A DNA stretch of 64,000 nucleotides from Verrucomicrobiales bacterium (GTDB taxonomy: Bacteria; Verrucomicrobiota; Verrucomicrobiia; Verrucomicrobiales; DEV007), in NCBI GenBank assembly GCA_002698785.1, contig PAAG01000031.1, positions 1 through 64,000 on the forward strand, written 5' to 3'. The notes beneath the pieces are model-generated. The model had not been told where the DNA came from. It ran no database searches and worked only from the letters and a program-made list of their open reading frames with translations. Of this stretch, positions 1-7,728 are shown in pieces. The stretch's first letter is position 1, and the number at the start of each line of letters is the position of its first letter. Made by a program: the position numbers and the translations under genes.

Positions 1-382
1 GTTCACCTTCAGTCGTGATCCACCAGAATAGGACACTGCCTGTCATCGCGATGGGGCCGAAGAGATACCAGTCGGAGCCATTGACGACCGCGCCGCATAT
101 TAGAGTGGTGATAAAGCCGGTGACACAGGCGGCGGCGAGGGCTCGTATTCCGCGAAAGGTGGGGAAGCGAAAATAGAGGATCGTGGCAAGGATGACTCCG
201 GGTATCATGAAGAGTCCTGTCGAAAAGGTTGAGAGGAGCGTTTGCCGGAGGAACTGGTCGAGTCCGAATTTGGGTGTAATGGGCATCAATCGGTAATGCA
301 ACCACGTTGCTCCTGCGAACAGGATGCTGCCGCCGAGTGCTCCGCCGAGCCAGCCCCAGAGAAGTGGTGAGATCTTTTTCAT
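1..382 (-). CDS. Partial multi-pass membrane protein (3' end outside window)
   Basis: The reading frame is open from an ATG (complement of 380-382) to the window edge, so the C-terminus is missing. It begins MKKISPLLWGWLGGALGGS and continues with several hydrophobic stretches (around residues 7-25, 45-70, 80-95 and 103-122), as expected for an inner-membrane protein of at least four segments. No family was recognised and no catalytic motif is visible. It lies 22 bp downstream of the SHOCT-domain gene on the same strand, so the two are probably co-transcribed. Confidence 0.6.
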   Translation of the reverse strand, partial: MKKISPLLWGWLGGALGGSILFAGATWLHYRLMPITPKFGLDQFLRQTLLSTFSTGLFMIPGVILATILYFRFPTFRGIRALAAACVTGFITTLICGAVVNGSDWYLFGPIAMTGSVLFWWITTEGE

Positions 383-404
383 GGAGTGGGCCTGCGAATT
401 TACC

Positions 405-770
405 TCAGAGATCCTCTATGATCTCCCGACGTTTTGCCTCGTATTCTTGAGGCTCGAGGAGTCCTTTTTCTTTCAGGGTTGCGAGCTCTGCGAGGCGATC
501 TTCTGCTGTTTTCGCGGGTGGTGACGTTGGGGCGGGCGTCTGGGATGTTGTGAATTCTTCGGTGGGGAGTCCCTCCTCGGAAAACGCATTCACGGCGGCT
601 TGAATTCCGAGACCGATGGCTACCAGTGTCCAGAGTACTCCGAACCATGCGGGGCCATCTGATTCTTTAATTGCCGGCATCACGACGGTGATGCCGATGA
701 TGGTGAAAATAAGCGCCATGATCATCTGAACGATCGAGGCAGGTTTGCTGGGTTTTATTTTTCCGCGCAT
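405..770 (-). CDS. Small membrane protein with C-terminal SHOCT domain
   Basis: 121 residues. Two hydrophobic segments (about residues 14-33 and 41-60) are followed by a Pro/Thr-rich linker and a C-terminal motif of about 30 residues that begins RLAELATLKEKGLLEPQEYE, which matches the SHOCT (short C-terminal) domain pattern of a leucine-rich helix, a KGLI/L-type turn and an EY/EFxxKK helix. SHOCT domains are oligomerisation modules at the ends of many bacterial membrane proteins; no enzymatic role follows from them. It probably forms a unit with the partial membrane gene downstream. Confidence 0.75.
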   Translation of the reverse strand: MRGKIKPSKPASIVQMIMALIFTIIGITVVMPAIKESDGPAWFGVLWTLVAIGLGIQAAVNAFSEEGLPTEEFTTSQTPAPTSPPAKTAEDRLAELATLKEKGLLEPQEYEAKRREIIEDL

Positions 771-930
771 GCTGGGTGGCTCCTCTTTGAATTGGCATGG
801 TGGCAGATTGGTATGGTTCTGTCACGCTCGGGGCTAACGAGATTCTACTATGCATAGTGAGGGCGTGGCACTCACGTGGCGATTATAATGTGGGGGCGGG
901 TTTCGAATGGGGCAGGGGTATGGTCGGCGA

Positions 931-951
931 AAGTGTAGCCACTTCCGCTAC
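931..951 (+). repeat. Interspersed 21-bp repeat, copy 1
   Basis: Copy of the element GTGTAGCCACTTCCGCTAC preceded by AA. It contains two mutually exclusive small stems: AAGTG with CACTT, and GTAGC with GCTAC. The repeat supplies the TAG stop codon of the minus-strand gene that ends at 948. Confidence 0.85.
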
Positions 952-1250
952 TGTGGGGTCGCGATCCTGGGAAGGACTGTGTAGGCCAGAAGATTGATCA
1001 AGTAGGGGGATATCAAGATGAAACTCAGGTAGGATCGAAACAGCCACTTGTTCTCCCGACGCCGAAGTCGGGCGAGGCAGAAAACACCGAAATGAAGAAC
1101 AAGCGCCATGGCGCCCAGCCAGGAGTGGGCGGTGCTGGAAATCGATAGAACGGTGGGCGTCGAGAAAAGCCAGAGTCCTGATGCAATCAGGAGAATGATG
1201 AGAAAAGGGGCCAGCTTCCACGCGGTGGCTGGGGATGGTTGTGTGTGCAT
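948..1250 (-). CDS. Small three-helix membrane protein, unknown
   Basis: 100 residues with three hydrophobic segments (about 11-30, 40-60 and 72-92) separated by short loops; the second loop is Arg-rich (RLRRRENK), fitting an inner-membrane protein with a cytoplasmic basic loop. I do not recognise the family. The stop codon lies inside interspersed repeat copy 1. An overlapping frame (883-1221) has no hydrophobic organisation and was discarded. Confidence 0.55.
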   Translation of the reverse strand: MHTQPSPATAWKLAPFLIILLIASGLWLFSTPTVLSISSTAHSWLGAMALVLHFGVFCLARLRRRENKWLFRSYLSFILISPYLINLLAYTVLPRIATPQ

Positions 1251-1351
1251 TCGGACGAACGGTCGAACGTAGCGTTGGTTTTCTGCGGGCGCTGAGATCT
1301 TCCTTTTTCTGAAGATGAGTGTGCGAACGGGGCGAGGCTTGTGGCCGTCGA

Positions 1352-1372
1352 AAGTGTAGCCACTTCCGCTAC
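1352..1372 (+). repeat. Interspersed 21-bp repeat, copy 2
   Basis: Exact copy of the 21-bp element at 931-951, preceded by CTTGTGGCCGTCGA, which resembles the flank of other copies. It lies in the 343-bp gene-free stretch 1251-1593, in which I see only copies 2-4 and no gene. Confidence 0.85.
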
Positions 1373-1429
1373 AGAATCTGCGGGCGATGGTTTGTGGTAG
1401 GTTCGGAGGTCATTTGTGAGGGAAGGCGA

Positions 1430-1450
1430 AAGTGTAGCCACTTCCGCTAC
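1430..1450 (+). repeat. Interspersed 21-bp repeat, copy 3
   Basis: Exact copy of the 21-bp element, in the same orientation, 57 bp after copy 2. Confidence 0.85.
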
Positions 1451-1549
1451 GGGGATGGTTTGTGATATTCTCTGGCATGCATAAGTGGAGAAGCGCGATG
1501 GAGAGATGATTCTGATTGGCGTGGTCGAGACAGGGGTTCTGGCCGCCGG

Positions 1550-1570
1550 AAGTGTAGCCACTTCCGCTAC
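1550..1570 (+). repeat. Interspersed 21-bp repeat, copy 4
   Basis: Exact copy of the 21-bp element, same orientation, 99 bp after copy 3 and just beyond the 3' end of the minus-strand gene ending at 1594. Confidence 0.85.
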
Positions 1571-1593
1571 GCTTGTGGGATTTGTGTTCTGGT

Positions 1594-2055
1594 TTAGTCT
1601 TCGTAGTCGCGCCAGATCCATTCGGTGGGTTCGTCGGCTTCTGCGAAGTGGTCGAAGAGGTTTGGTGCGGGGCCGAGGTCGAAGACTTTGGGCGGGTCTT
1701 CGAATACTAAGGTTTCTCCCTCTTCCTGATAGATGAAGAATTTGTTCTGCTGGGGCGGTAGGTCTTTTCCGCCGGAGGTGAGGACGATTCCGGTGAGGGG
1801 ATCGCGGTCGGGCATTTCGAGGAGATGCTGAAAGAAGAGGCAGTAGAGGTTCGGGGAGATGGTGTCGTCGATTTCCTTGAGCATGGAGAGGGCTGCGTTG
1901 GCGGCTTCTTCTCCCGGGATTTCTTCGATGAAGAGGGCGTATCCTTTGTCGGTGTAGATGCCGGGATCAATGGGCGGGCCGGGGTCGCGGAGGCTGGAGC
2001 AGGCGGCGGTGATGGCTCGTCTTTCGAGGTTGGCAAGGGTCTGGGAAGGCGTCAT
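1594..2055 (-). CDS. Hypothetical cytosolic acidic protein
   Basis: 153 residues, acidic, without signal peptide or membrane segment. I do not recognise the family. The sequence has an alternating hydrophobic pattern typical of a compact alpha/beta protein (YALFIEEIPGEEAANAALSM; FFIYQEEGETLVFED) and ends EWIWRDYED. Overlapping frames on both strands are shadows. The interspersed repeat copy 4 lies just downstream of its stop. Confidence 0.6.
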   Translation of the reverse strand: MTPSQTLANLERRAITAACSSLRDPGPPIDPGIYTDKGYALFIEEIPGEEAANAALSMLKEIDDTISPNLYCLFFQHLLEMPDRDPLTGIVLTSGGKDLPPQQNKFFIYQEEGETLVFEDPPKVFDLGPAPNLFDHFAEADEPTEWIWRDYED

Positions 2056-2166
2056 GGGATTCTGTCTCTGTGAGTGACAGTGTATTCCACGATGCTGTTT
2101 CTGTCCTGCGATCTCTGGGGGGATGAAGGAAGCACGGCGACGCTCCCCTCGTAGCCGGATGTAGTT

Positions 2167-2715
2167 CTACCGTAGCGGCACTTTTCTTCCGAATCGAGTA
2201 ACTGCCCAACTGGACAGAAAGGCCGTGATCAATGCCGGTATCGATCCAGACAAGACTACGAGTGCTCCCAGAGGTAGGGCGTAGATGCCGAATCCAAATG
2301 CAGCCAGAAACAATTGTCCGGTGAAGATGCCTACCCAAGACAAAAACCACGATTGCGGTGCGAGGATTCCGGACGTTAGACCGGCGATTGCCATCGCAGA
2401 AAGGAATGTAAGTCCGGTGTCGTTCCAGAGCTGGGGGCGTTCACTCGGTGGCGATAGGGTCCAGATCAAGGTCCCCGCGATACCGCACAGGATCATCACA
2501 ATGTAGCTTGGCCATTTGAATTTTCTGACAATGCAATAATGGGCGACACGGAGTAATGCGCCCGAGAGAAGGAGGCCGAAGCCACCAAGATAGAGAAAAA
2601 CACTGAGGTGCAAGTTTATCCCATCGGTCTCCGCAAACGAACGAGGAGTGACCAATAACGCACCAAGAAGGAACGCCATTCCAAGTATCAGAAGCCACTT
2701 CGCAATTCGCTTCAT
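2167..2715 (-). CDS. Multi-pass membrane protein, unknown
   Basis: 182 residues with an N-terminal hydrophobic segment (5-24) and four or five further ones (about 38-60, 72-92, 103-120, 127-146, 148-172), ending with a basic tail (RFGRKVPLR). No family was recognised. Its start overlaps the stop of the upstream membrane gene by 4 bp (ATGA), so the two are translationally coupled and may form a complex. Confidence 0.65.
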   Translation of the reverse strand: MKRIAKWLLILGMAFLLGALLVTPRSFAETDGINLHLSVFLYLGGFGLLLSGALLRVAHYCIVRKFKWPSYIVMILCGIAGTLIWTLSPPSERPQLWNDTGLTFLSAMAIAGLTSGILAPQSWFLSWVGIFTGQLFLAAFGFGIYALPLGALVVLSGSIPALITAFLSSWAVTRFGRKVPLR

Positions 2716-3155
2716 CTGCCTATTGCTTCAAGGACTGCTCCCTTTGTGGTATCCGGCTCTCGATCGAGAAATGCGAAGATGATGGAGATTACCAGCACGG
2801 TGATGCTGTAGCCCAGAAGAAACCTGCCGAATGCAGCGGAGTCGGCGGAGAGGTCACCTGAACTGAAGGCAATGACCCAGATGGCATGTTGAACAGCGGA
2901 GAGAATCCAGAATGTACGTCGCGAAACGGCGTATCTCGAGTCGAGCATGCGCAGCCACCAGCCGATCCAGATGAACCAACCGAAATACAATTGTGCAGAG
3001 AGAAGGAAAAAGGCGACCGATTCTTTGTCCCAGATCACATTGCCTGTGAAGACCGAGCTCAACGCGAACAAAGGAACGATCAGCCCTGAAAGCGATAGCA
3101 TCGCCCATAGGATGCCCTGAAAGGCGAGTATTCCTGAGACTACGCGAATCATCAT
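2712..3155 (-). CDS. Multi-pass membrane protein, unknown
   Basis: About 147 residues from the chosen ATG (MMIRVVSGILAFQG). An upstream ATG at 3215 is possible but would add 20 polar residues before the first hydrophobic helix; no clear ribosome-binding site decides between them. Four hydrophobic segments are visible, including a Trp-rich one (FGWFIWIGWWLRML). It overlaps the next gene by 4 bp. Function unknown; probably co-expressed with the membrane protein at 2167-2715. Confidence 0.6.
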   Translation of the reverse strand: MMIRVVSGILAFQGILWAMLSLSGLIVPLFALSSVFTGNVIWDKESVAFFLLSAQLYFGWFIWIGWWLRMLDSRYAVSRRTFWILSAVQHAIWVIAFSSGDLSADSAAFGRFLLGYSITVLVISIIFAFLDREPDTTKGAVLEAIGR

Positions 3156-3290
3156 GATGAGGAAAGGTAATCCAGAACGAAAGCCCCCGCATCTGAAACT
3201 CGATATTGTGTGCAAATATACTGGAACTGTATGTGCGGAAACGATACAAGTAGCAGGTGATCTTTCCAGGGAACTCCCTTTTGTCTCTAT

Positions 3291-3719
3291 ATGAAATCTC
3301 TACCTGCTTTCCTACAGAAGCCCGAATGGATTGCGATCGCTGTGCTGGCGGTTTGCCTGATTGTGACGAATGTTCAGCTGGTGCAGCTGAAGTCTTCGGT
3401 GGCTTCGGGAATGCCCATTTCTCCTGCGCTGGTAGCGGAGCGTGTGGAGGGGGATTTGATTGGTCTTTCGGAGGGGCGATATGAGATCGAGATCCAGGAC
3501 GTTCGCTACAATGTGCGGGAGGATGCGTATCAGGTTTCGTATGAGTGGGGGAATCCGGAGGAGTCGCAGGGGTGGCAGACGTCTCTCACTCTGACGGGGG
3601 ATGGGTTTGGTGGTTACCTTGGGAGGTTGCAGAATACGCAGTTTTTGAAACCGCTGGGGCGGGATTTGGATGTCCTGATATCGATGCAGTCGGCTTCGTC
3701 CTTTAAAGGGGAGTCGTAG
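3291..3719 (+). CDS. Membrane-anchored hypothetical protein
   Basis: 142 residues: a short basic N-terminus, one hydrophobic anchor (about residues 13-33) and an extracytoplasmic domain of about 105 residues with alternating beta-type strands (YEIEIQDVRYNVREDAYQVS). It fits a periplasmic domain tethered by an uncleaved signal anchor. I do not recognise the family. It stands alone between oppositely oriented genes; a diverged interspersed repeat follows 22 bp after the stop. Confidence 0.6.
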   Translation: MKSLPAFLQKPEWIAIAVLAVCLIVTNVQLVQLKSSVASGMPISPALVAERVEGDLIGLSEGRYEIEIQDVRYNVREDAYQVSYEWGNPEESQGWQTSLTLTGDGFGGYLGRLQNTQFLKPLGRDLDVLISMQSASSFKGES

Positions 3720-3741
3720 GGGCTTGGCTTGTGGCCGGCTG

Positions 3742-3762
3742 AAGTCTGGCGACTTCCGCTAC
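3742..3762 (+). repeat. Interspersed 21-bp repeat, diverged copy 5
   Basis: Reads AAGTCTGGCGACTTCCGCTAC with the same upstream flank (GGCTTGTGGCCG) as copy 2. The substitutions keep a pairing (AAGTC with GACTT), so the first stem is conserved by compensatory change. Confidence 0.65.
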
Positions 3763-3785
3763 GTGGTTGGGGTGGCGCTTTTCGA

Positions 3786-4847
3786 TCAATCGGTAAGACA
3801 CTCCATGGCGTGGGGGTATTTGCCGTTGAGCCATTCGACGATTTCGTTGGCTTGTGGTGTGTTGAAGGTTTGATACCTAGCGATGAGCTGGGCTTTTTCG
3901 GATTCGCTGATCTGGTCGAGTCCTCGGTCGTGGAGGAGTGGTAGGTCTTCTTGAAGGGCTGCCGCCAGTGGCTCGGGGCATAGGGCTGTGACGGCGTTCT
4001 GGAATGCTTTGTCAGGATCGTAGGTCTCTTTTTCCCGGTATCGCTCGGCAAGGGTGGCGAGAGGGATTTGGGACAGGTAGGGCTGGTTCATCGGGTTGAC
4101 GGCGTGACCAGCGGTATGGAGGGCGATCTGGTAGGGGCGACCGACGAAGGGGCGGAGGTGGAGGTGTTTGCACATCTTCGCGCTGTCGTTGACGGGGTAG
4201 TTGTCCCAGAGAAAGGGTTTTCGGCCGAGGCGTTCGGCTACGGACTTGAGGTGGTCGATGGGGTAGGCGAAGGAACAGACTTCGGGACCGGTCCAAAAGA
4301 CGTTCACGGATGAATCGAGGCTCTTTCCGAGACTTTCGAGGTAGTTGGCGGGGCGCTGGCCGAAGATCTGGTCGAGCTTGGGATCGTCGGAGTAGTAGGT
4401 GGGACACATGATGACCTTCCCCGCTGTAGTGGCTGCGGCGGCGCGATGGGTGGCGTCGACCTGGATCTCGGCGATGCGGTCGAGATCGCCTTTCATGTCG
4501 TCGAAGAGGATGGCGAGGATGTCAGGAGAGAGCTCGTTGAGCTGGCGAATCTTGTTTTCGAGAAGCTGGATGGCTTTGTCGTCGTATTGAAAATGGAGTT
4601 CGTAGAGATTGATCCCGATGCCGAAGGCGACTCCGGCTTTCCAGTAGATTTCTCGGATTTTCCGGAGACCTGTAAGGGTGACGTCTGGCAAGGGTTTGTG
4701 CCATTCTTCGCGAAGGAAGCGGTCGCCTTTGGGGGCGTAGATGTAGTAGTTGTAGCCGTGTTGCTTGAGGAAGGCTGCGTAGTCGGCACGGGCGGGCCAG
4801 GACCATTGGCGGCCGAAGAAGCCTTCGATAATGCCGAGATTTTGCAT
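3786..4847 (-). CDS. GH84 beta-N-acetylglucosaminidase-like (NAGidase) domain protein
   Basis: 353 residues, essentially one TIM-barrel catalytic domain of glycoside hydrolase family 84 (NAGidase / O-GlcNAcase type). Family hallmarks appear in order: GIIEGFFGRQWSW at residues 5-17, YAPKGD at 37-42, the catalytic aspartate pair in LFDDMKGD (D116, D117), CPTYYSDD, FWTGPEVCS and LWDNYPVND. GH84 enzymes remove N-acetylglucosamine by substrate-assisted catalysis. The protein lacks an obvious signal peptide, and also the accessory domains of larger secreted GH84 enzymes, so cytoplasmic action on GlcNAc conjugates or muropeptide sugars is possible. The 287-bp region to the divergent gene at 5135 must hold both promoters; I see no clear consensus in it. 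Confidence 0.85.
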   Translation of the reverse strand: MQNLGIIEGFFGRQWSWPARADYAAFLKQHGYNYYIYAPKGDRFLREEWHKPLPDVTLTGLRKIREIYWKAGVAFGIGINLYELHFQYDDKAIQLLENKIRQLNELSPDILAILFDDMKGDLDRIAEIQVDATHRAAAATTAGKVIMCPTYYSDDPKLDQIFGQRPANYLESLGKSLDSSVNVFWTGPEVCSFAYPIDHLKSVAERLGRKPFLWDNYPVNDSAKMCKHLHLRPFVGRPYQIALHTAGHAVNPMNQPYLSQIPLATLAERYREKETYDPDKAFQNAVTALCPEPLAAALQEDLPLLHDRGLDQISESEKAQLIARYQTFNTPQANEIVEWLNGKYPHAMECLTD

Positions 4848-5134
4848 GGAGAGCGGAGTGGTATTTTGGGTTATATAAATTATGAAAATTATGGATCAAG
4901 TGGAAAAGGTGCCGTAATCGATGGGATTTTTTTTCGCTTTCGATTGCGGTATCTCCCTCAAGATGAGCGCAAGCTTGCGCCATTAGTATACGCTGCTGAG
5001 GGATTTCTGGGCTGCGTGGGCGGGGATGAGCTGTTGTGTTTGTTGAGGTTCCGGGAAACAAGGGGGCTTTTCCTATTTCTACTCTTAGCGATTCTATGCT
5101 CTGTTCGGAGTGGTTGTTGCTTAGGATTCATTGA

Positions 5135-7678
5135 ATGCTTTCTCCTCTCCCTGTTTCTCTGCGCGAAGTTCTGGAGGCTGCCGGGTTGCCGGTGCCTGCG
5201 GGGGATCGTGTGCCTTTTGAGCTCGAAGAGGTAGAGGGCTCGATCGGTGGGCGTTTTGCCAAAGTGGCGCGGGCAGTGCCGGATCGTGTCGCGATTTCGT
5301 ATGCGGGGGAGGAGGTCTCGTATGGGGATCTGCGGGAGATGGTAGTGGGGTTTTCGGGGTGTTTGGCAGGGGAAGCGGATGTGCCTGTCGCGCTGTATGG
5401 AAATACGAGCGTGTGTATGGTCGCTGCGATTTTTGCGTGCTTTGAGGTGGGGCGACCGTATGTCTTTTTGCATCCGAGTCTGTCGGCGGAGCGAACCGGG
5501 GAGATCCTCCGGGACACGGGTGCGGATGTGGTGGCGTACGACGCCGGGGGGAGAAAGCCTCCTTTCGAGCTGCCTGCGGGGGTGACTGGGGTAGGGCTGG
5601 ACCGTAGGGAAATTTACAAAGGTGGTGGCGCTGGCAATGATGTCGGCGCGGATAGCCTGGCCTATATCGTCTACACGTCGGGATCGACGGGCCAGCCGCG
5701 CGGGGTGGCGCAATCACATCGGAATGTGCTGGCGGATATTCAGCGCCAATCGAGGGATCTGTTAGTGTCGATGGAGGATCGGTATGGTCTTCTTTTCCCG
5801 CTGGGGAGTAGTGCGGCGATCTGTCATCTGTGTGGGGCTCTGTTGAACGGGGCGACGCTGTGTCCGCTGGATCTCAGTCGGGCGAGTTTTCACGATCTGC
5901 GGCAGTGGCTGGAAAAGGAAGCGGTGACGATCCTGGACATCAATGTGTCGACGTTTCGCGAGTTTGTCAGGGTGTTGGAGAAGGGGGAGAATTTTCCTGC
6001 GCTTCGTGTGTTGTCGCCGGGGAGTGAACCGGTGCATCGGATCGATCTGGAACTGTATGGGGCGTATTTTTCTGATCGCTGTGTGCTGCAGAATGCCTAT
6101 GGCACGAGCGAGACGAGGACGGCGACGCAGTATTACCATCATAAGTCGCTGGACCCGGTGCTGGATGGGGAGCAACTGACGATCGGTTTTCCGGTGGAGG
6201 GGAAGGTGATCTCGATTGTGGATGAAATGGGGGAGCCTGTTCCTGCGGGTGACGTGGGAGAGATGGTGATTCGCAGCGGGTATATTGCGGGTGGCTACTG
6301 GAATCGGCCGAGGGAATCTGAGGAGCGTTTTCAGCGGGAGGCGAGCGAGATTGTCTATCGCACGCGTGATCTGGTGAAGCAGTTGGAAAGCGGGCACCTG
6401 GTGCACGTGGGGCGAAGTGATAGCAGTGCGAAGGTGCGGGGGCACCTGGTGGATCTGTCGTCGGTGGAGCATGTGCTGCGGCGGCATTCGGGAGTGGAGG
6501 ACGCTGCGGTGCTGATGGCAAAAAGTCGTGCCGCGATGGATTGCCTGGCGGCTTTTGTCATTCCGGTGAGCGATGCGGTTCCTTCGCCGGGTGAATTGCG
6601 GGAGCATTTGTTAGGGCATCTGCCGCAGTCGGCGGTTCCCTCGGTGTTTCGTTTTCTGGATCGTTTCCCGTTTTTGCTGAATCAGAAGCTGGATCGAAAG
6701 GCGCTGGAGGAAATGGTGAGGATGCCGCCTGTCGAACTCCATCGCACGGATGCGACTCCGCCCGAGTCGAAGTGGGAAAAGGAAATCGCAGATCATTGGC
6801 GGCGTGTGCTGGATTTGGATTTCGTGGGAGTGCACGAGGATTTTGTATTGCTGGGTGGCGACTCGCTGCGGGCGCTCGCTTTGTTTGCGGCGATAGAATC
6901 GGCCTGTGGCGTTCGGTTTGCGGCGGCCGATGTGTTTTCCGCTTTTACCGTAGCTTCGATGGCGAAGAAGGCGGAAGCGCTGGCGCAAGGGATTTCCGAC
7001 GAGGCTCTTGCTGTGTCGAAGTTTCTGGTTCCGTTAGGAGGTCGAGAAGGAGAGGATAGTTTGCTTTTTGTGCCGGGAGGTTGGGGAGGTGATCCGGAGA
7101 TACTGGTGTTTGCGGGTATCGCTCGTCAGTTGTCTTCTGCGTTTCAGATGTTTGCGGTTCCCTCGCGGGCGATGGATGGGGAATGGGTGAAGGTGCTGGA
7201 GGATTGTGACTACGACATTCAGACTCATGTGAAAGGGATTTTTGAATCGATCGAGGGGCTTTCTCATGTGTCCCTGGTCGGTGAATGCGTCGCGGCGGTG
7301 ACTGCTTTGTTTTTGGCTGATTTGCTGGAGAAAAGCGGACGGAAACCGGGGCGGCTGATCCTGATCGATCCATGGATACCGGATTCGGTTTTTGATTCAG
7401 ATGAGGATGCGAGCAGCGATATGCCGGAGGAGATTCGGAGATACTACCGGATGCTGAAGTCGGCTGAGCTGCCGATGGTGGAGAGTTCGTTCGCTATCAT
7501 CTCGTCGACGGCTTCGGGTTCGAGGGAAGAGGTGGCGAAGTTCTGGGCGACGAGAACGAGGGGGATGGTCGAGCTTTTCGAAGCGGAAGGAGATCACGAG
7601 TCGATCCTGCGATCGGAGGCTGTGAAGACGGCGGGACTGCTGGACGCGATCCTGGCTGCGGGAGTGGAGTGTTGTTGA
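5135..7678 (+). CDS. Stand-alone NRPS-like protein: adenylation, carrier protein, thioesterase
   Basis: 847 residues in three modules. The adenylation domain (about 30-525) has the core motif YTSGSTGQPRG, an AYGTSETR A5 motif, the A7/A8 region ending in HVGRSDSSAKVRG and the A10 lysine in NQKLDRKAL. A carrier domain (about 545-620) has LLGGDSLRAL with the phosphopantetheine serine at S577. A thioesterase-like alpha/beta hydrolase (about 635-847) has VGECVAAV where GxSxG is usual, putting Cys718 at the nucleophile position, and a later GDHESIL with the catalytic histidine. There is no condensation domain. It therefore probably activates one carboxylic or amino acid, holds it on the carrier, and releases or transfers it. 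The substrate cannot be read with confidence. Confidence 0.85.
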   Translation: MLSPLPVSLREVLEAAGLPVPAGDRVPFELEEVEGSIGGRFAKVARAVPDRVAISYAGEEVSYGDLREMVVGFSGCLAGEADVPVALYGNTSVCMVAAIFACFEVGRPYVFLHPSLSAERTGEILRDTGADVVAYDAGGRKPPFELPAGVTGVGLDRREIYKGGGAGNDVGADSLAYIVYTSGSTGQPRGVAQSHRNVLADIQRQSRDLLVSMEDRYGLLFPLGSSAAICHLCGALLNGATLCPLDLSRASFHDLRQWLEKEAVTILDINVSTFREFVRVLEKGENFPALRVLSPGSEPVHRIDLELYGAYFSDRCVLQNAYGTSETRTATQYYHHKSLDPVLDGEQLTIGFPVEGKVISIVDEMGEPVPAGDVGEMVIRSGYIAGGYWNRPRESEERFQREASEIVYRTRDLVKQLESGHLVHVGRSDSSAKVRGHLVDLSSVEHVLRRHSGVEDAAVLMAKSRAAMDCLAAFVIPVSDAVPSPGELREHLLGHLPQSAVPSVFRFLDRFPFLLNQKLDRKALEEMVRMPPVELHRTDATPPESKWEKEIADHWRRVLDLDFVGVHEDFVLLGGDSLRALALFAAIESACGVRFAAADVFSAFTVASMAKKAEALAQGISDEALAVSKFLVPLGGREGEDSLLFVPGGWGGDPEILVFAGIARQLSSAFQMFAVPSRAMDGEWVKVLEDCDYDIQTHVKGIFESIEGLSHVSLVGECVAAVTALFLADLLEKSGRKPGRLILIDPWIPDSVFDSDEDASSDMPEEIRRYYRMLKSAELPMVESSFAIISSTASGSREEVAKFWATRTRGMVELFEAEGDHESILRSEAVKTAGLLDAILAAGVECC

Positions 7679-7694
7679 TTTCAGGCTTGTGGGG

Positions 7695-7715
7695 AGGTGT
7701 AGCGAACTTTCCTAC
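7695..7715 (+). repeat. Possible diverged copy of the 21-bp interspersed repeat
   Basis: AGGTGTAGCGAACTTTCCTAC, preceded by GGCTTGTGG, resembles the 21-bp element and its flank but with several differences. It sits between the NRPS-like gene and the next gene. Confidence 0.4.
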
Positions 7716-7728
7716 TTCTTTTATTACT

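Noticed and set aside
4446-5234. A 262-codon plus-strand frame
   Set aside because: It is antisense to the GH84 gene and runs through the intergenic region into the NRPS-like gene in another frame; no conserved features.
5762-6607. A 281-codon minus-strand frame
   Set aside because: It lies entirely opposite the adenylation domain, is Arg/His-rich and has no recognisable motif.
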